A stretch of 45,450 bases of DNA from an uncultured Bacteroidota bacterium (GTDB lineage: Bacteria; Bacteroidota; Bacteroidia; Flavobacteriales; Flavobacteriaceae), in assembly GCA_903913315.1 (NCBI GenBank), contig CAIWKX010000002.1, positions 1 to 45,450 on the forward strand. Reading direction: 5' to 3'. The position numbers and the translations under genes were made by a program. The notes below the pieces were generated by a model. That model saw only the letters and a program-made list of their open reading frames with translations, was not told where the DNA came from and did not search any database. Shown piece by piece: positions 16,621-26,477 of this stretch; position 1 is the stretch's first letter; each line of letters begins with the position of its first letter.

Positions 16621-16652
16621 AAAACCAATAACACTAGACTGTTATTGGTTTT
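16621..16652. terminator. Bidirectional terminator between convergent genes
   Basis: AAAACCAATAAC (16621-16632) pairs perfectly with GTTATTGGTTTT (16641-16652), with A-rich and T-rich flanks. It can serve both the TPR-like gene on the left and the giant T9SS gene on the right. Confidence 0.85.
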
Positions 16653-16678
16653 ATATAATCAAACTTTTATAAACTTAT

Positions 16679-19600
16679 TTACATAACGACTTTTCGTTCA
16701 ACAAAAGTTCCATCTTCCAATTTTATTTTTACAATCAAAGTTTGCTGACTTGTAGATATATTTGAACTGATAAAGCCTTTATTTCCGATATTGTTTACTT
16801 CAAGCAATTGTCTTCCTAAAGTATCATAAATGGTAATTTCTTGAATATTTTCATAAGAAGATTTCACAATTAATTGCCCGTTTGAACTCGAAGCAATTAC
16901 ATCGTCACCAATTAAAGAGTTTGTGTTTTTATCATTACCGTGACCTCTAGGATATTTATATCGCAATTTGAAACGGTCAGAAAAAGTTCCAGCTAAAAGA
17001 TTAACGACGTAAGGACCTTGCCTTAAATTCTGGATAGAACCTGTTAACGTATCTTCTAGGTAAATTTCTCTAGAAACATTTTCAAACAAACCATCAACTG
17101 CACCAATTGCAATAGTATAATTTCCAGGCACAGAAACAGACACTCCAATTGGTACTATGTCATTCGGATTGAAAGGGAGAGAACGCCCCTGAATACAATA
17201 TTTTTCTTTATCAATTAATGAATAAATTGCAAGAATTCCAGTGGTAATTGTTCCTGCATCAAAAAAACTATCTTTACTCATTGTTGCTCCTTCAACATAA
17301 CCTACCAAAGTTCTATCGGTTTTATTATTCGGGTCAATAATATCTAACCAAATTCTATTTCGTTCGAGATTATTTACGTTATTATTTGAGCTGTTTACAG
17401 TTGAGTTTCCAGATTTATAAAAAATAGTGTTATTATAGGTGTTATTTCTTAATGTGTTATTAAAGGTAACTGTATCAGAACCTGCAGCTCCATCTATCAT
17501 GGTTACAAAGAACCCTTGACCAGCACCAATAAACAAATCTACATCTGCTGTTGGACAGCAAGTAGTACCTGTAAAGTTGTAGGTATAATAATCTTGTGGT
17601 GTATAGTTGTACATATATGTTCCATAGAATGGACTAGGTATTAAAGCAGGGAGTGTTCCATGTGTCCATAAACGTATTTGTCCTTCTAGTTTTGTGTTAT
17701 TGTCTAATAAAAATTGACTACCTCTAATAGAAGAAGGGTATGGATTACCTAATAGATTCCAATTATCACTAAAGTTCGTAATTTGTATTCCATTATTTCC
17801 AGCATGATAAGCTGTGTTTTGGTCAATACCTCTATAAATAGGGATGCTAATTACTCCATTATTAGGAACTCCATTAAAAAGACCATTAAGTGTAGTATTA
17901 ACAGTAGAACTAAAACTATTAGGAGCGCTAACAATATATCCTTTGGCTGGAATCATAGTATCTCCATTAGCAGCTTCCCAATTTCCCCAGCCACCATTAC
18001 TATTAGCTACAGTAGTATTCCATCTATAAATAGCGCCTGCTGAAAGGGGAGTAGCAATATTACTCACATTAAATCCAGCTACTGGTGACGACCAATATAC
18101 ATAATCCAATTTCCGTATGCTTGCATTTCTTTTATATGTAATGTTACCAATATTTACATTATTCGCCACATTAGTAACCTGAATTAAACTAGAACTATCT
18201 TCAATTATAAAATTGCCAGTTGGCTCTACTTTAACCCAGTCAGTTACTGTAATCGTATTTACTGAAGTTATTGTTAAGGTAGCACCGTTTAAAACCGATA
18301 AGGTTCCTGCCAAAGCAGTATAAGGTGTTCCAATAATAATTTGAGATACAATTGGATTATTAGCTGTTAAAGGAATGATAACACAATCTGTTGCATTTGG
18401 GATTCCTACAGGTGTCCAATTGTTTGGTTTATTCCAGTCTGAGTCTATAGATCCATTCCATACTTTACTTCCAGAAACGGTAACTGTTGTAGTGCTCACT
18501 TCTTTTAAAATAGTTCCACTACACATGGCATAACTTACTTCAGCAGTGTATGAAGTAGTTGTTGGAGGGCAAACACTTATTACAGCTGTGGTTCCGACTA
18601 CAGCACCAGTTGTGTCAGGCCCTTGATACCATTTTACAGAAGCAATAGAAGTTCCAGATGGCATAAATCGCCATGCCTCATTAGTAACAGTCCAATTAGG
18701 ATCTAATCCATTTCGGTTAGGAGCCACTGCAGCTTGTGTGCCAGTGCTATCTTGAATTCCTACTGTTGCATTTCCATCGTTCCAGGTAGAACAGACGCTT
18801 TTGTTTTTAATGTATACATCTATAATATTAGTGTTTTCATATAAAACAATCATTCCAGTATAGAGTATTGAATTACATACGGTGGAAAACATTGGTACAT
18901 CACTCCATGAAGCTACTAAAGCTCTACATCCTGTATTTAACGTTATTAATTCCCAACCAATTTGACCTCCTTTACTCGGGTCAATATCATGGTAGACACC
19001 AAAAATGGAACTTAAAAATAATGAGGTGCTTGGTAAATTGCTGTTATAAGACCATTCTGAATAGCCTCCAGGGCTATTATTAACAGTGTCAAAAGTGATT
19101 ACTCCATTAGAACTGATTAAACATTTATTATAATTGTTACCATAAAAGCAAAAATTAAAAGGCAGATTAATCATTGGTGACCAAACATCATCCACATTTG
19201 CACTAACCGGATTTTGTAAACAAGTAAATTGATAGGGTGGAGCATAAGGAATAGATTGTACGGTATAACTTGTAGTTTGACCCATGGCTAAATAAGTCGC
19301 TTCTAAACTTGCACATCCGGATCCTGAGCATCCTGTAATTGGAGGAGGAGGAGCTCCATTTAATCCTAAACCACCAGCGATTACAGACGGGCAACCTAAA
19401 GTAGTAGTTCCATTTCCATTACCTACAGCACAATTAGGTTGGAAAAAGCTAATCGCACCTATCCAAGCGCCTTGTCCTAATCCACCGCCACAATTGGCAC
19501 GTACCCAAATATAGTAAGTAGTTGAAGTGGTTAGCCCGGTTAAACTTATTGATGTTACTCCAGCTCCTGTAGACCCTGTAGGAGTTGTGCCATAACTAGG

Positions 19601-22600
19601 GGCTATAGCACTTGTAGATAAATAATAATCATATCCATTTGCTGGTGAAGGCGTTGCTGCTGTCCAACTAATATTGCTAGCTGTGGTGGAAACAATTACT
19701 GCTGCAATTGAGGAAGGATTTCCTGAACATGCTAAAGAAGTTACCACGAAAGTATAATCTTCTGTTTCTCCTGTAATACCAGAGTTACAACTTACGGGTG
19801 TTGACGAAAAATAATTCACAACAACTCTCATTCTAGTACTTCCTGAAAAAGCTGTTGCGGGAACAGTAAAACTTCCAGAAGGATTAGAGTAAACATATCC
19901 AGCAGTTGTATAAACCATTTCGCCAGCATCTGTAAAAATACCATTTTGATTCCAATCGACAAATATAGAGATTCCAACTCCACCTGCAATTCCTGAAATG
20001 GAAGTAGTAAAAGAAACAACACCGTTTTGAATTTGAGTTACAATTTGTGTAGCTGTAAAATTGCCATAGCCAGATGCAGAGTATCCTGAACTATTATTAC
20101 TTATGTTTGTTAGCCCACCTGTTGTATCAAAATTAGATAGATAAGCAGTACTTGATGTTGAAGTAGAAGTGCAATAGCTACTTGATAGTGTAGCATAGGC
20201 AATTGTGTTTGAACTAACACTTGTTCCGCAACTATTTGTAGCTCTAATTCTATAATAATAAGTGGTGCCAATAGTTAGACCAGTAACACTATAGGTAGTT
20301 ACATTTCCAACTGATAAATTATTATAACCTGCTACGAAACTAGCAAATGTATTGCTTGTAGAAACATCAAGAAAATAACCAGTAGCACCAGACACTGAGT
20401 TCCAATTGGCTACAATAGAGGTAGTAGTAGCACTGCTTCCTGCAATAGCAACAGGAGAAGCTATTCCTGTAATGGGAACTGAAGCCGTAATAGCACATCC
20501 ATTAGAAGTAGTATAGGTAATCGTTGTTGAGCCTGCAGTAACGCCTGTTACTAAGCCTGTACTGTTTACGGTTGCCACTGCTGTATTGGAAGAGACCCAT
20601 GGATTAGTGATTGCTGCTGTTCCACTACCCGTTAATTGGGTAGTATTTCCTGTACAAGCAGACAAAGTTCCTGTGATCGTTGGCAAAGCATTTATGCCAA
20701 CCGATGTTGTTGTATTACTACAAGAAGTTGTTGTATTTGTAAAAGTAAAGGTGGCGTTTCCAACCGCAACTCCTGTTACTATTCCTAAATTGGTTACTGT
20801 TGCAATACTATTACTGCTGCTTATCCATGTTCCTCCTGTAGTAGGCGAAAGTGTAATAGTGCTACCTATACAAACTGATGCTCCTGCAGTTACTACTGGT
20901 AATGCATTTATAGTTATTGCACTTGTAGTTGCACTACAATTAGTTGTCGTATTTAAAAAGGTAAAGGTTGCACTTCCTGCGGCTACTCCAGTCACCACTC
21001 CAGCATTGTTTACAGTTGCAATTGTATTGTCACTGCTTGTCCATGTTCCTCCAGTAGTTGGCAATAATGTAATTGTACTTCCTACACACATTGAAGTGGT
21101 AGGAGTACTTACCACTGGCAATGCATTTACAGTAACAGAATTTGTTGTGTTACTACAATTGGTAGAGGTATTTACGAATGTAAAACTTGCGCTTCCCGCT
21201 GCTATTCCTGTAACTATTCCTGCATTGGTAACAGATGCCTTAGTAGCATCGCTACTTGACCACGTTCCGCCTGATGTAGGAGCTATTATAATGGTACTAC
21301 CAATACATACTGCTGCTGCAGCTGATACAGCTGGTAATGCATTTACTGTAATTGAAATTGTATTACTACAATTAGGTGCTGTTGAGCTCGTAAAAGTTAA
21401 TGTTACGCTTCCCGATGCTACTCCTGTTACAACACCCGCATTAGTTACTGTTGCAATAGTGATATCACTACTTGACCAAGTCCCGCCTGATGTAGGAGTA
21501 ACATTAATGGTGCTTCCCAGACAAACTGATGCAGCCGAAGTTGTTACCACTGGTAATGCTGAAACAGTTATTCCACCCGAAAACCCTGTAGTTACTGTAC
21601 ATCCTGTTGAACTTGTAATTACACAATAATAGTAAAGTGTTCCTGCAACTGTGGTAAGTGGCGTATAACTACTACTATTAGTACCTACAGCTGTAGCTCC
21701 AACGGTAGAAGCTGAAGAATTACTATACCATTGGTAGGTACTTACTGTACCTCCAGTAGCTGAAGCGGTTAAAGGGGTTGATGCACTATTTAGACATAGC
21801 GACTGATTTGAAGTAGATGGCGATGATCCCAATAGAAAAGCACCACAACTAAGTGTTGTAAAATTAATTGGACCATACCATGAACTGTAAGAATTAGCAC
21901 CACAATTTGAACGAACCCAAACATAGTAAGTTGTACCCGGTGTTAAACTTGACAACGATAGACTATTGGTAGCAGTTGTTGTTGTAGTTCCTACTAACGG
22001 CAATACTAATGACGAAACTGTACCATAATAAACATCATAATTTCCTGCGGTAGTAGCACCCCAATTTAAATTGGCTGTTGTTCCTGAAACACTACTTGAA
22101 GACAAACTAGATGGTTTAGGACATTGTGTACAATCTACCTTAATATTAAATCCTGCTGCATTGGTAGCTGCATCAGAAGTAAATCTAACAGTGACAGAAC
22201 CATCAGACGCTATTGAAGAAATATATGTTGTTACTGCCGGAATTGTAGTAGATGTATATGTCAATAGATTATTCGCTAATGTTCCTGCGCCATTATTATC
22301 CCATATTTCTATTTTCTCAGTTGCGGCTCCTGTGTATGAAATAAACTGAACCCTAACATTATCTCCAGCTGTTGATGGTTTAAATGTAACGGTATTGGTT
22401 TGATTGATATTGTATTGATCGGAAGCCCCACCATTATCATAAAAATTATACACATCAGTATGTCCAACATTGATAGTTCCACCTGCGCAATTGACAGGAG
22501 CTCCATTACCTGTTTGAACAGGAGCTACTACAGTATTTTCAGGGTAACCTGTACTTATAGCTCCAGTACTCGTATAAGTATCCCATGAGATGTCATCTAT

Positions 22601-23167
22601 AATTATTTGCCCTGCTACACCTCCTCCTCTTGTAGTAGTATCAGTTATTCTAAATTGAACGCTTGGATAAGAATTTGAAGGAAGTGTTACTGAAACTAAT
22701 TGATAACTTGTAGTAAGCGATGCAGGAAGGGTATATCCCAAAACAGTATTAATATTTATTGGAGTTGTAAAACCATCGGTAGAATATTCAACCAAAAAAG
22801 TAAAAGCCCCAGTTGCTGCAGCACTAGTTTTAATATAAAAAGAAAAAGTTTTTGCATAAGGAATGGAAGGTGTCTTTAACCATCCTCCATTTGCTACAGT
22901 TTGACAAAAAATTACACCAGATCTAGCAATAGCCGCGTTACTTCCAAAATTAACCGTTGCTGCTGATAAAGTAGTAAAATTTGGAGAAGCTGTTGAAGTA
23001 GACGGATTTCCCCCAAGAGCTATAAAACTCTCAAACCGAGCATAAGGCCCTATTTGAGCTTGACCCACTAAACTAACAAGTGCAAATAAAAGCGATAGAA
23101 AAAGTGTGTTTATAGACAAGCTACCGTTATAGTTTAACGATGTTTTTTTAAGTAATTTTTTATTCAT
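16679..23167 (-). CDS. Giant T9SS-secreted multidomain adhesin-like protein
   Basis: About 2162 residues from the ATG at 23167; a TTG nine bases earlier is a less likely start. A signal peptide ends at LVSLVGQAQ. Visible parts, in order: an N-terminal carbohydrate-binding-like beta domain (40-200), a CUB-like domain (about 225-345), Fn3 (about 350-445), five Big2 Ig-like repeats of about 72 residues (about 540-845), Fn3 (about 905-995), a GEVED domain (about 1005-1145; IFVDWNQNGIFTDAGEM), Fn3 (about 1145-1240), a domain with NFCFYGNNYNKCLISSNG (about 1320-1520) and beta-rich C-terminal parts. The last 70 residues (VYDTLGR-like EITIYDTLGRQLLEV, ending ERKVVM) resemble the T9SS type C signal of ChiA. 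A surface adhesion role is inferred; no catalytic motif is seen. Confidence 0.9.
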   Translation of the reverse strand: MNKKLLKKTSLNYNGSLSINTLFLSLLFALVSLVGQAQIGPYARFESFIALGGNPSTSTASPNFTTLSAATVNFGSNAAIARSGVIFCQTVANGGWLKTPSIPYAKTFSFYIKTSAAATGAFTFLVEYSTDGFTTPININTVLGYTLPASLTTSYQLVSVTLPSNSYPSVQFRITDTTTRGGGVAGQIIIDDISWDTYTSTGAISTGYPENTVVAPVQTGNGAPVNCAGGTINVGHTDVYNFYDNGGASDQYNINQTNTVTFKPSTAGDNVRVQFISYTGAATEKIEIWDNNGAGTLANNLLTYTSTTIPAVTTYISSIASDGSVTVRFTSDAATNAAGFNIKVDCTQCPKPSSLSSSSVSGTTANLNWGATTAGNYDVYYGTVSSLVLPLVGTTTTTATNSLSLSSLTPGTTYYVWVRSNCGANSYSSWYGPINFTTLSCGAFLLGSSPSTSNQSLCLNSASTPLTASATGGTVSTYQWYSNSSASTVGATAVGTNSSSYTPLTTVAGTLYYYCVITSSTGCTVTTGFSGGITVSALPVVTTSAASVCLGSTINVTPTSGGTWSSSDITIATVTNAGVVTGVASGSVTLTFTSSTAPNCSNTISITVNALPAVSAAAAVCIGSTIIIAPTSGGTWSSSDATKASVTNAGIVTGIAAGSASFTFVNTSTNCSNTTNSVTVNALPVVSTPTTSMCVGSTITLLPTTGGTWTSSDNTIATVNNAGVVTGVAAGSATFTFLNTTTNCSATTSAITINALPVVTAGASVCIGSTITLSPTTGGTWISSSNSIATVTNLGIVTGVAVGNATFTFTNTTTSCSNTTTSVGINALPTITGTLSACTGNTTQLTGSGTAAITNPWVSSNTAVATVNSTGLVTGVTAGSTTITYTTSNGCAITASVPITGIASPVAIAGSSATTTSIVANWNSVSGATGYFLDVSTSNTFASFVAGYNNLSVGNVTTYSVTGLTIGTTYYYRIRATNSCGTSVSSNTIAYATLSSSYCTSTSTSSTAYLSNFDTTGGLTNISNNSSGYSASGYGNFTATQIVTQIQNGVVSFTTSISGIAGGVGISIFVDWNQNGIFTDAGEMVYTTAGYVYSNPSGSFTVPATAFSGSTRMRVVVNYFSSTPVSCNSGITGETEDYTFVVTSLACSGNPSSIAAVIVSTTASNISWTAATPSPANGYDYYLSTSAIAPSYGTTPTGSTGAGVTSISLTGLTTSTTYYIWVRANCGGGLGQGAWIGAISFFQPNCAVGNGNGTTTLGCPSVIAGGLGLNGAPPPPITGCSGSGCASLEATYLAMGQTTSYTVQSIPYAPPYQFTCLQNPVSANVDDVWSPMINLPFNFCFYGNNYNKCLISSNGVITFDTVNNSPGGYSEWSYNSNLPSTSLFLSSIFGVYHDIDPSKGGQIGWELITLNTGCRALVASWSDVPMFSTVCNSILYTGMIVLYENTNIIDVYIKNKSVCSTWNDGNATVGIQDSTGTQAAVAPNRNGLDPNWTVTNEAWRFMPSGTSIASVKWYQGPDTTGAVVGTTAVISVCPPTTTSYTAEVSYAMCSGTILKEVSTTTVTVSGSKVWNGSIDSDWNKPNNWTPVGIPNATDCVIIPLTANNPIVSQIIIGTPYTALAGTLSVLNGATLTITSVNTITVTDWVKVEPTGNFIIEDSSSLIQVTNVANNVNIGNITYKRNASIRKLDYVYWSSPVAGFNVSNIATPLSAGAIYRWNTTVANSNGGWGNWEAANGDTMIPAKGYIVSAPNSFSSTVNTTLNGLFNGVPNNGVISIPIYRGIDQNTAYHAGNNGIQITNFSDNWNLLGNPYPSSIRGSQFLLDNNTKLEGQIRLWTHGTLPALIPSPFYGTYMYNYTPQDYYTYNFTGTTCCPTADVDLFIGAGQGFFVTMIDGAAGSDTVTFNNTLRNNTYNNTIFYKSGNSTVNSSNNNVNNLERNRIWLDIIDPNNKTDRTLVGYVEGATMSKDSFFDAGTITTGILAIYSLIDKEKYCIQGRSLPFNPNDIVPIGVSVSVPGNYTIAIGAVDGLFENVSREIYLEDTLTGSIQNLRQGPYVVNLLAGTFSDRFKLRYKYPRGHGNDKNTNSLIGDDVIASSSNGQLIVKSSYENIQEITIYDTLGRQLLEVNNIGNKGFISSNISTSQQTLIVKIKLEDGTFVERKVVM
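20670..21565 (-). repeat. Tandem coding repeats, five Big2 modules of about 216-218 bp
   Basis: The module boundary ggtaatgcatttA-like sequence recurs near 20685, 20899, 21115, 21333 and 21551, a period of about 216-218 bp (72 residues). Each module has a version of CxGSTIxxxPTxGGTWxSS followed by ATVxNAGxVTGVAxGxATFTF. The repeats differ in many bases, so they are older duplications within the gene at 16679-23167. Confidence 0.85.
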
Positions 23168-23598
23168 ACCAACCAATTTTTAACGTTACACTATTCAATT
23201 TCTCTTTGCGTCACTTTAAATTAAAAAATAGAATATAGTATTGTAAACGAATAAGTTATAACTATATCGCTTTCGTATAATTTATTTTAGAAAAATGAAA
23301 TTTGGATATGCTAATGTATAAATATATTTTAAAAGTATCATAATATATCGCTAATATTAACATAAATAATGGATTAATCTTACAATTATATCAATTTTTT
23401 AAGGATGTTGTATGAATAATATTTATTTTTTTAAGTCCTATACTAATACTTTTCTTTTTGAAACCCCCAGGCTCGAAGTTCCGTTTTATAGGTATCAGGA
23501 TAATGTATGATTTGATGGATGAGACAATTAAAAAGTAGTTAATAAATGTCAATCGGAGTCTAAAAAAGCAGAATATTAAAGAGGAAAGATATTAAAAC
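23168..23598. other. Intergenic region upstream of the giant T9SS gene
   Basis: About 430 bases, strongly AT-rich, between two minus-strand genes. It should hold the promoter of the giant gene, but I find no clean TAnnTTTG on the minus strand. A slightly GC-richer patch (about 23461-23500, aaacccccaggctcgaag) has no recognised identity. No ORF, RNA or repeat is supported. Confidence 0.5.
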
Positions 23599-24816
23599 CT
23601 ATATGTTCTTAATAGCCTCTGAAATAATAAACCCACCCGTCCAAGCATTTTGAAAATTAAATCCACCAGTTATCGCATCGATATTTAGAATTTCGCCTGC
23701 AAAGTATAAGTTTTGATGCAGTTTGCTTTCCATTGTTTTGAAGTTAATTTCTTTTAAGTCAATACCGCCAGCCGTTACAAATTCTTCTTTGAAAGTGCTT
23801 TTACCGTTTACCTGAAATACCCCTTGAGTTAATTGTTGTGCTAAATTTTGAAGTTGTTTTTTAGACAAGTCTGCCCATTTGGTTTCTTCCAATATTTCAG
23901 ACGCAAGAACTAAACTTTCCCAAAGTCTATTAGGAAAATCGAACGGAGATTTCTTTGATATTGCTTTTTTAGAATGTTCTAGTTTGAGTTCTTTTAGTTT
24001 TTCTTCGGTTTCTTCCAACGTTAAATCATCCAACCAATTGACTTGAATGGCAAATTGATACTTTTTATCGGCTAATTCTCTTGCACCCCAAGCAGAAAGG
24101 CGTAATATTCCTGGACCACTCATTCCCCAGTGGGTAATTAATAAAGGTCCTGAAGCCGAAAGTTTAGAACCTATTACTTTTACAGATGCCAAAGCTGAAA
24201 CTCCCATCAAATCTATGATGCGCTTGTCTTTGATATTAAAAGTGAATAGGGAAGGAACGGGCGGAACAATGGTATGTCCAATTTCAGAAAGCAATTCCCA
24301 TATTTTAGGATTACTGCCTGTGGTCATGATTAGTTTTTGACAAGAATAGGTTTCGTGATTGGTTTCAACTTTCCAATACGTTTCTCCTTTAAAAACCGAT
24401 TGTACGCTTTGCCCTGTTAAGATGTCAATGCCTAGTTTTTTAGTTGCTGATAGAAAACAATCGATTATAGTTTGCGAGGAATTTGAAACCGGAAACATTC
24501 TACCATCGTCTTCAATCTTTAGTGCGACGCCATGTTTTTCAAACCATTCAATTGTATCTCCCGAACAAAATTGATGAAATGGTCCACGAAGTTCTTTTTC
24601 ACCACGAGGATAAAATTTCACTAAATCATTAGGAACAAAACACGCATGAGTCACATTACACCGTCCGCCACCCGAAATACGAACTTTGGTCAATACTTCT
24701 TGTCCACGTTCTAATATAACCACTTTAAGTTTTGGATTTTTCTCAACGATAGTAATTGCAGTAAAAAAACCTGCAGCACCGCCACCAACAATTATAATAT
24801 CGTATTTTGAATTCAT
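23599..24816 (-). CDS. BaiN/HI0933-like NAD(P)/FAD-dependent oxidoreductase
   Basis: A 405-residue protein. The FAD-binding Rossmann motif VGGGAAGFFTAI begins near residue 10, followed by the HI0933 signature KVRISGGGRCNVTH (about 44-57). At the C-terminus are TAGGIDLKEI and FAGEILNIDAITGGFNFQNAW, which complete the FAD site. Members of this family (BaiN, RdsA, HI0933-like) are cytosolic flavoproteins whose substrate is often unknown; the bile-acid role of BaiN is unlikely to apply here. Its start overlaps the stop of the phosphodiesterase gene by four bases (ATGA), so it is the third gene of a coupled unit. Confidence 0.92.
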   Translation of the reverse strand: MNSKYDIIIVGGGAAGFFTAITIVEKNPKLKVVILERGQEVLTKVRISGGGRCNVTHACFVPNDLVKFYPRGEKELRGPFHQFCSGDTIEWFEKHGVALKIEDDGRMFPVSNSSQTIIDCFLSATKKLGIDILTGQSVQSVFKGETYWKVETNHETYSCQKLIMTTGSNPKIWELLSEIGHTIVPPVPSLFTFNIKDKRIIDLMGVSALASVKVIGSKLSASGPLLITHWGMSGPGILRLSAWGARELADKKYQFAIQVNWLDDLTLEETEEKLKELKLEHSKKAISKKSPFDFPNRLWESLVLASEILEETKWADLSKKQLQNLAQQLTQGVFQVNGKSTFKEEFVTAGGIDLKEINFKTMESKLHQNLYFAGEILNIDAITGGFNFQNAWTGGFIISEAIKNI

Positions 24817-25484
24817 ATTCTATCAGGAAAATCGGAAATTATACCATCCACTTGTAATGATTTTACAAATATAATGTCTTCTATAGAATTTACAGTCCAA
24901 GTATAAATTTTAAATCCTTTGGCATGAATAAGGGTTACCTTTTCTTGATTCAATAATTTGAAGTAAGGGTTTATAGAATGAGCTTTTATTTTTTCTGCAA
25001 AAGTAAGAGCTGTTTCAATAGAGTCTTCTGTTAAAACTCCAATAGAGATTCCTCCTTTGTCGGAATAACAATAATGAGAAACTTCCTCTAAAACCTCCCA
25101 ATTAAAACTAGAAATTTGAAATAGATTGTAATTCCAATAATACTCATTTATAAATTTTTCAATTAATTGAATTACTTTTTGAGTAGCGTTAGCATCTTTG
25201 ATTTCAATATTGATAATGCACCTTTGATTGATTAAATGAAAAACTTCTTCCAATGTTGGAATGTCTAATTCTTTTAATTCTATTGAAGTATACTCTTTTA
25301 CAAAACCTTTTTTAGTTGTCGTTCTATAAATAGTTTTGTCATGAATGACCATAATTTCATTATTGGAACTTAAATGAACATCCAATTCTATAGCATCAAC
25401 ATTAAATGCTAACGCTTTTTCAAAGGATGCTAAAGTGTTTTCAGCAACATGTCCTTTGGCTCCTCTGTGTCCAATAGTAAGCAT
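24813..25484 (-). CDS. Glycerophosphodiester phosphodiesterase
   Basis: A 223-residue protein. GDPD family: it hydrolyses glycerophosphodiesters from phospholipid turnover to sn-glycerol-3-phosphate and an alcohol. Metal and catalytic residues are in place: His6-Arg7 (GHRGAKG), Glu15-Asn16 (ENT), Glu33 and Asp35 (ELDVHLS) and His48 (VIHD). IEIKD appears near residue 95 and TVNS with the end GIISDFPDRI closes the TIM barrel. No signal peptide, so it is a cytoplasmic, UgpQ-like form. It overlaps the upstream cupin gene by one base (TAATG) and the downstream flavoprotein by four. Confidence 0.92.
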   Translation of the reverse strand: MLTIGHRGAKGHVAENTLASFEKALAFNVDAIELDVHLSSNNEIMVIHDKTIYRTTTKKGFVKEYTSIELKELDIPTLEEVFHLINQRCIINIEIKDANATQKVIQLIEKFINEYYWNYNLFQISSFNWEVLEEVSHYCYSDKGGISIGVLTEDSIETALTFAEKIKAHSINPYFKLLNQEKVTLIHAKGFKIYTWTVNSIEDIIFVKSLQVDGIISDFPDRI

Positions 25485-26347
25485 TATTTCAACAACGCAT
25501 TGGTTCTGCGTATCGCTTCTTCATCTTTATAATCCAACCACGCTTGTCCTTTTCGTTTGCGCATCCAATTATCGTAATGACGAATGATGGCAACATTGGC
25601 AAAACCTTTAATTAAATTACTTGGTCTACCAGCTAATGAACGCAAGCTTAATGAAAAACCGGGGGTTAAATATTTCATATAATGCCACCAACCTTCAGGC
25701 ATGTAAAGCATTTCACCATGATTGAGATTGGTGATATAAGGTTTGATATGTTTTAAAGCAGGAAATCGTTCAAAATCGGGATTATCAAAATCGATATCTT
25801 CATTACAAATCCATGAAAAAGGAAGACGGTACATGTATTTAGTTTCTTGTGGGTCAACCAAAACGCATTGTTTTTTTCCATCAAAATGAATATGAAAGAT
25901 ATTAGGAAAATCAATATCATAATGCATAAATACTTTGGCATCTTGACCTCCAAAAAATAATAATGGTAGACTTTTTAAAAGACGAATTCCCAAGTCTGGC
26001 CATTTCATATCGTCTTTCATTGACGGTACATCTTTCATTAAATGATAAAGAAAAATGCGTAAATCAGTAGGCCCTTTTTCAAGAATATCTATGTATTCTC
26101 CCATGGACATTGTAAAGTCTGGTTCGTTTACTTTTTTGGTATAATCTGTTTTTCTACTGTCATAGAGCGGAACCATTTTATCTCCAGCAATTTCTCTTAT
26201 GAATTTAATATTCCATTTCTCAAAAGCTGGCCAATCTTCAATTTGACGGGTTATTACTACTGGTTTTTGAGGTTTGTAATAATTCTTAATAAACTCTTTT
26301 TTAGTAAGTTTTTCAACTCGTTCTATTTCAATATAATCAAACGTCAT
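25484..26347 (-). CDS. Cupin-like (JmjC/Cupin_8) domain protein
   Basis: A 287-residue protein. The N-terminal region PQKPVVITRQIEDWPAF is typical of Cupin_8/JmjC-type oxygenases. The iron ligands are plausible: the HYD of FMHYDIDFPN (about residue 141) gives the H-x-D, and GWWHYM (about 225) gives the second His. The KKQCVLVDPQE strand is the usual neighbour. Such proteins are Fe(II)/2-oxoglutarate hydroxylases acting on proteins or small molecules; the substrate is unknown. It is first of a three-gene coupled unit (cupin, GDPD, flavoprotein). Confidence 0.88.
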   Translation of the reverse strand: MTFDYIEIERVEKLTKKEFIKNYYKPQKPVVITRQIEDWPAFEKWNIKFIREIAGDKMVPLYDSRKTDYTKKVNEPDFTMSMGEYIDILEKGPTDLRIFLYHLMKDVPSMKDDMKWPDLGIRLLKSLPLLFFGGQDAKVFMHYDIDFPNIFHIHFDGKKQCVLVDPQETKYMYRLPFSWICNEDIDFDNPDFERFPALKHIKPYITNLNHGEMLYMPEGWWHYMKYLTPGFSLSLRSLAGRPSNLIKGFANVAIIRHYDNWMRKRKGQAWLDYKDEEAIRRTNALLK

Positions 26348-26428
26348 AAATGGAAATGTTGAATTGGTTAATTAGTATACAAAACATCAAACTAAAGATA
26401 CAATTTTTAGATGTAAGCATTGGTGTTA

Positions 26429-26459
26429 ATTAAAATTATTTCAACAAAATAATTTTAAT
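26429..26459. terminator. AT-only perfect hairpin downstream of the amylolytic operon
   Basis: ATTAAAATTATTT (26429-26441) pairs perfectly with AAATAATTTTAAT (26447-26459) around a CAACA loop. It lies 18 bases after the stop of the last maltose gene. No long T-run follows, so it may be a weak terminator or an RNA end-protecting hairpin. Confidence 0.45.
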
Positions 26460-26477
26460 GAGTCAAGTTGGACTTTA

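Noticed and set aside
20586..21629. Long plus-strand open frame of 347 codons opposite the giant T9SS gene
   Set aside because: It is a shadow of the Big2 repeats on the other strand: its Val/Pro-rich repeats follow the same 216-bp period, and it lies wholly inside a clear coding gene.
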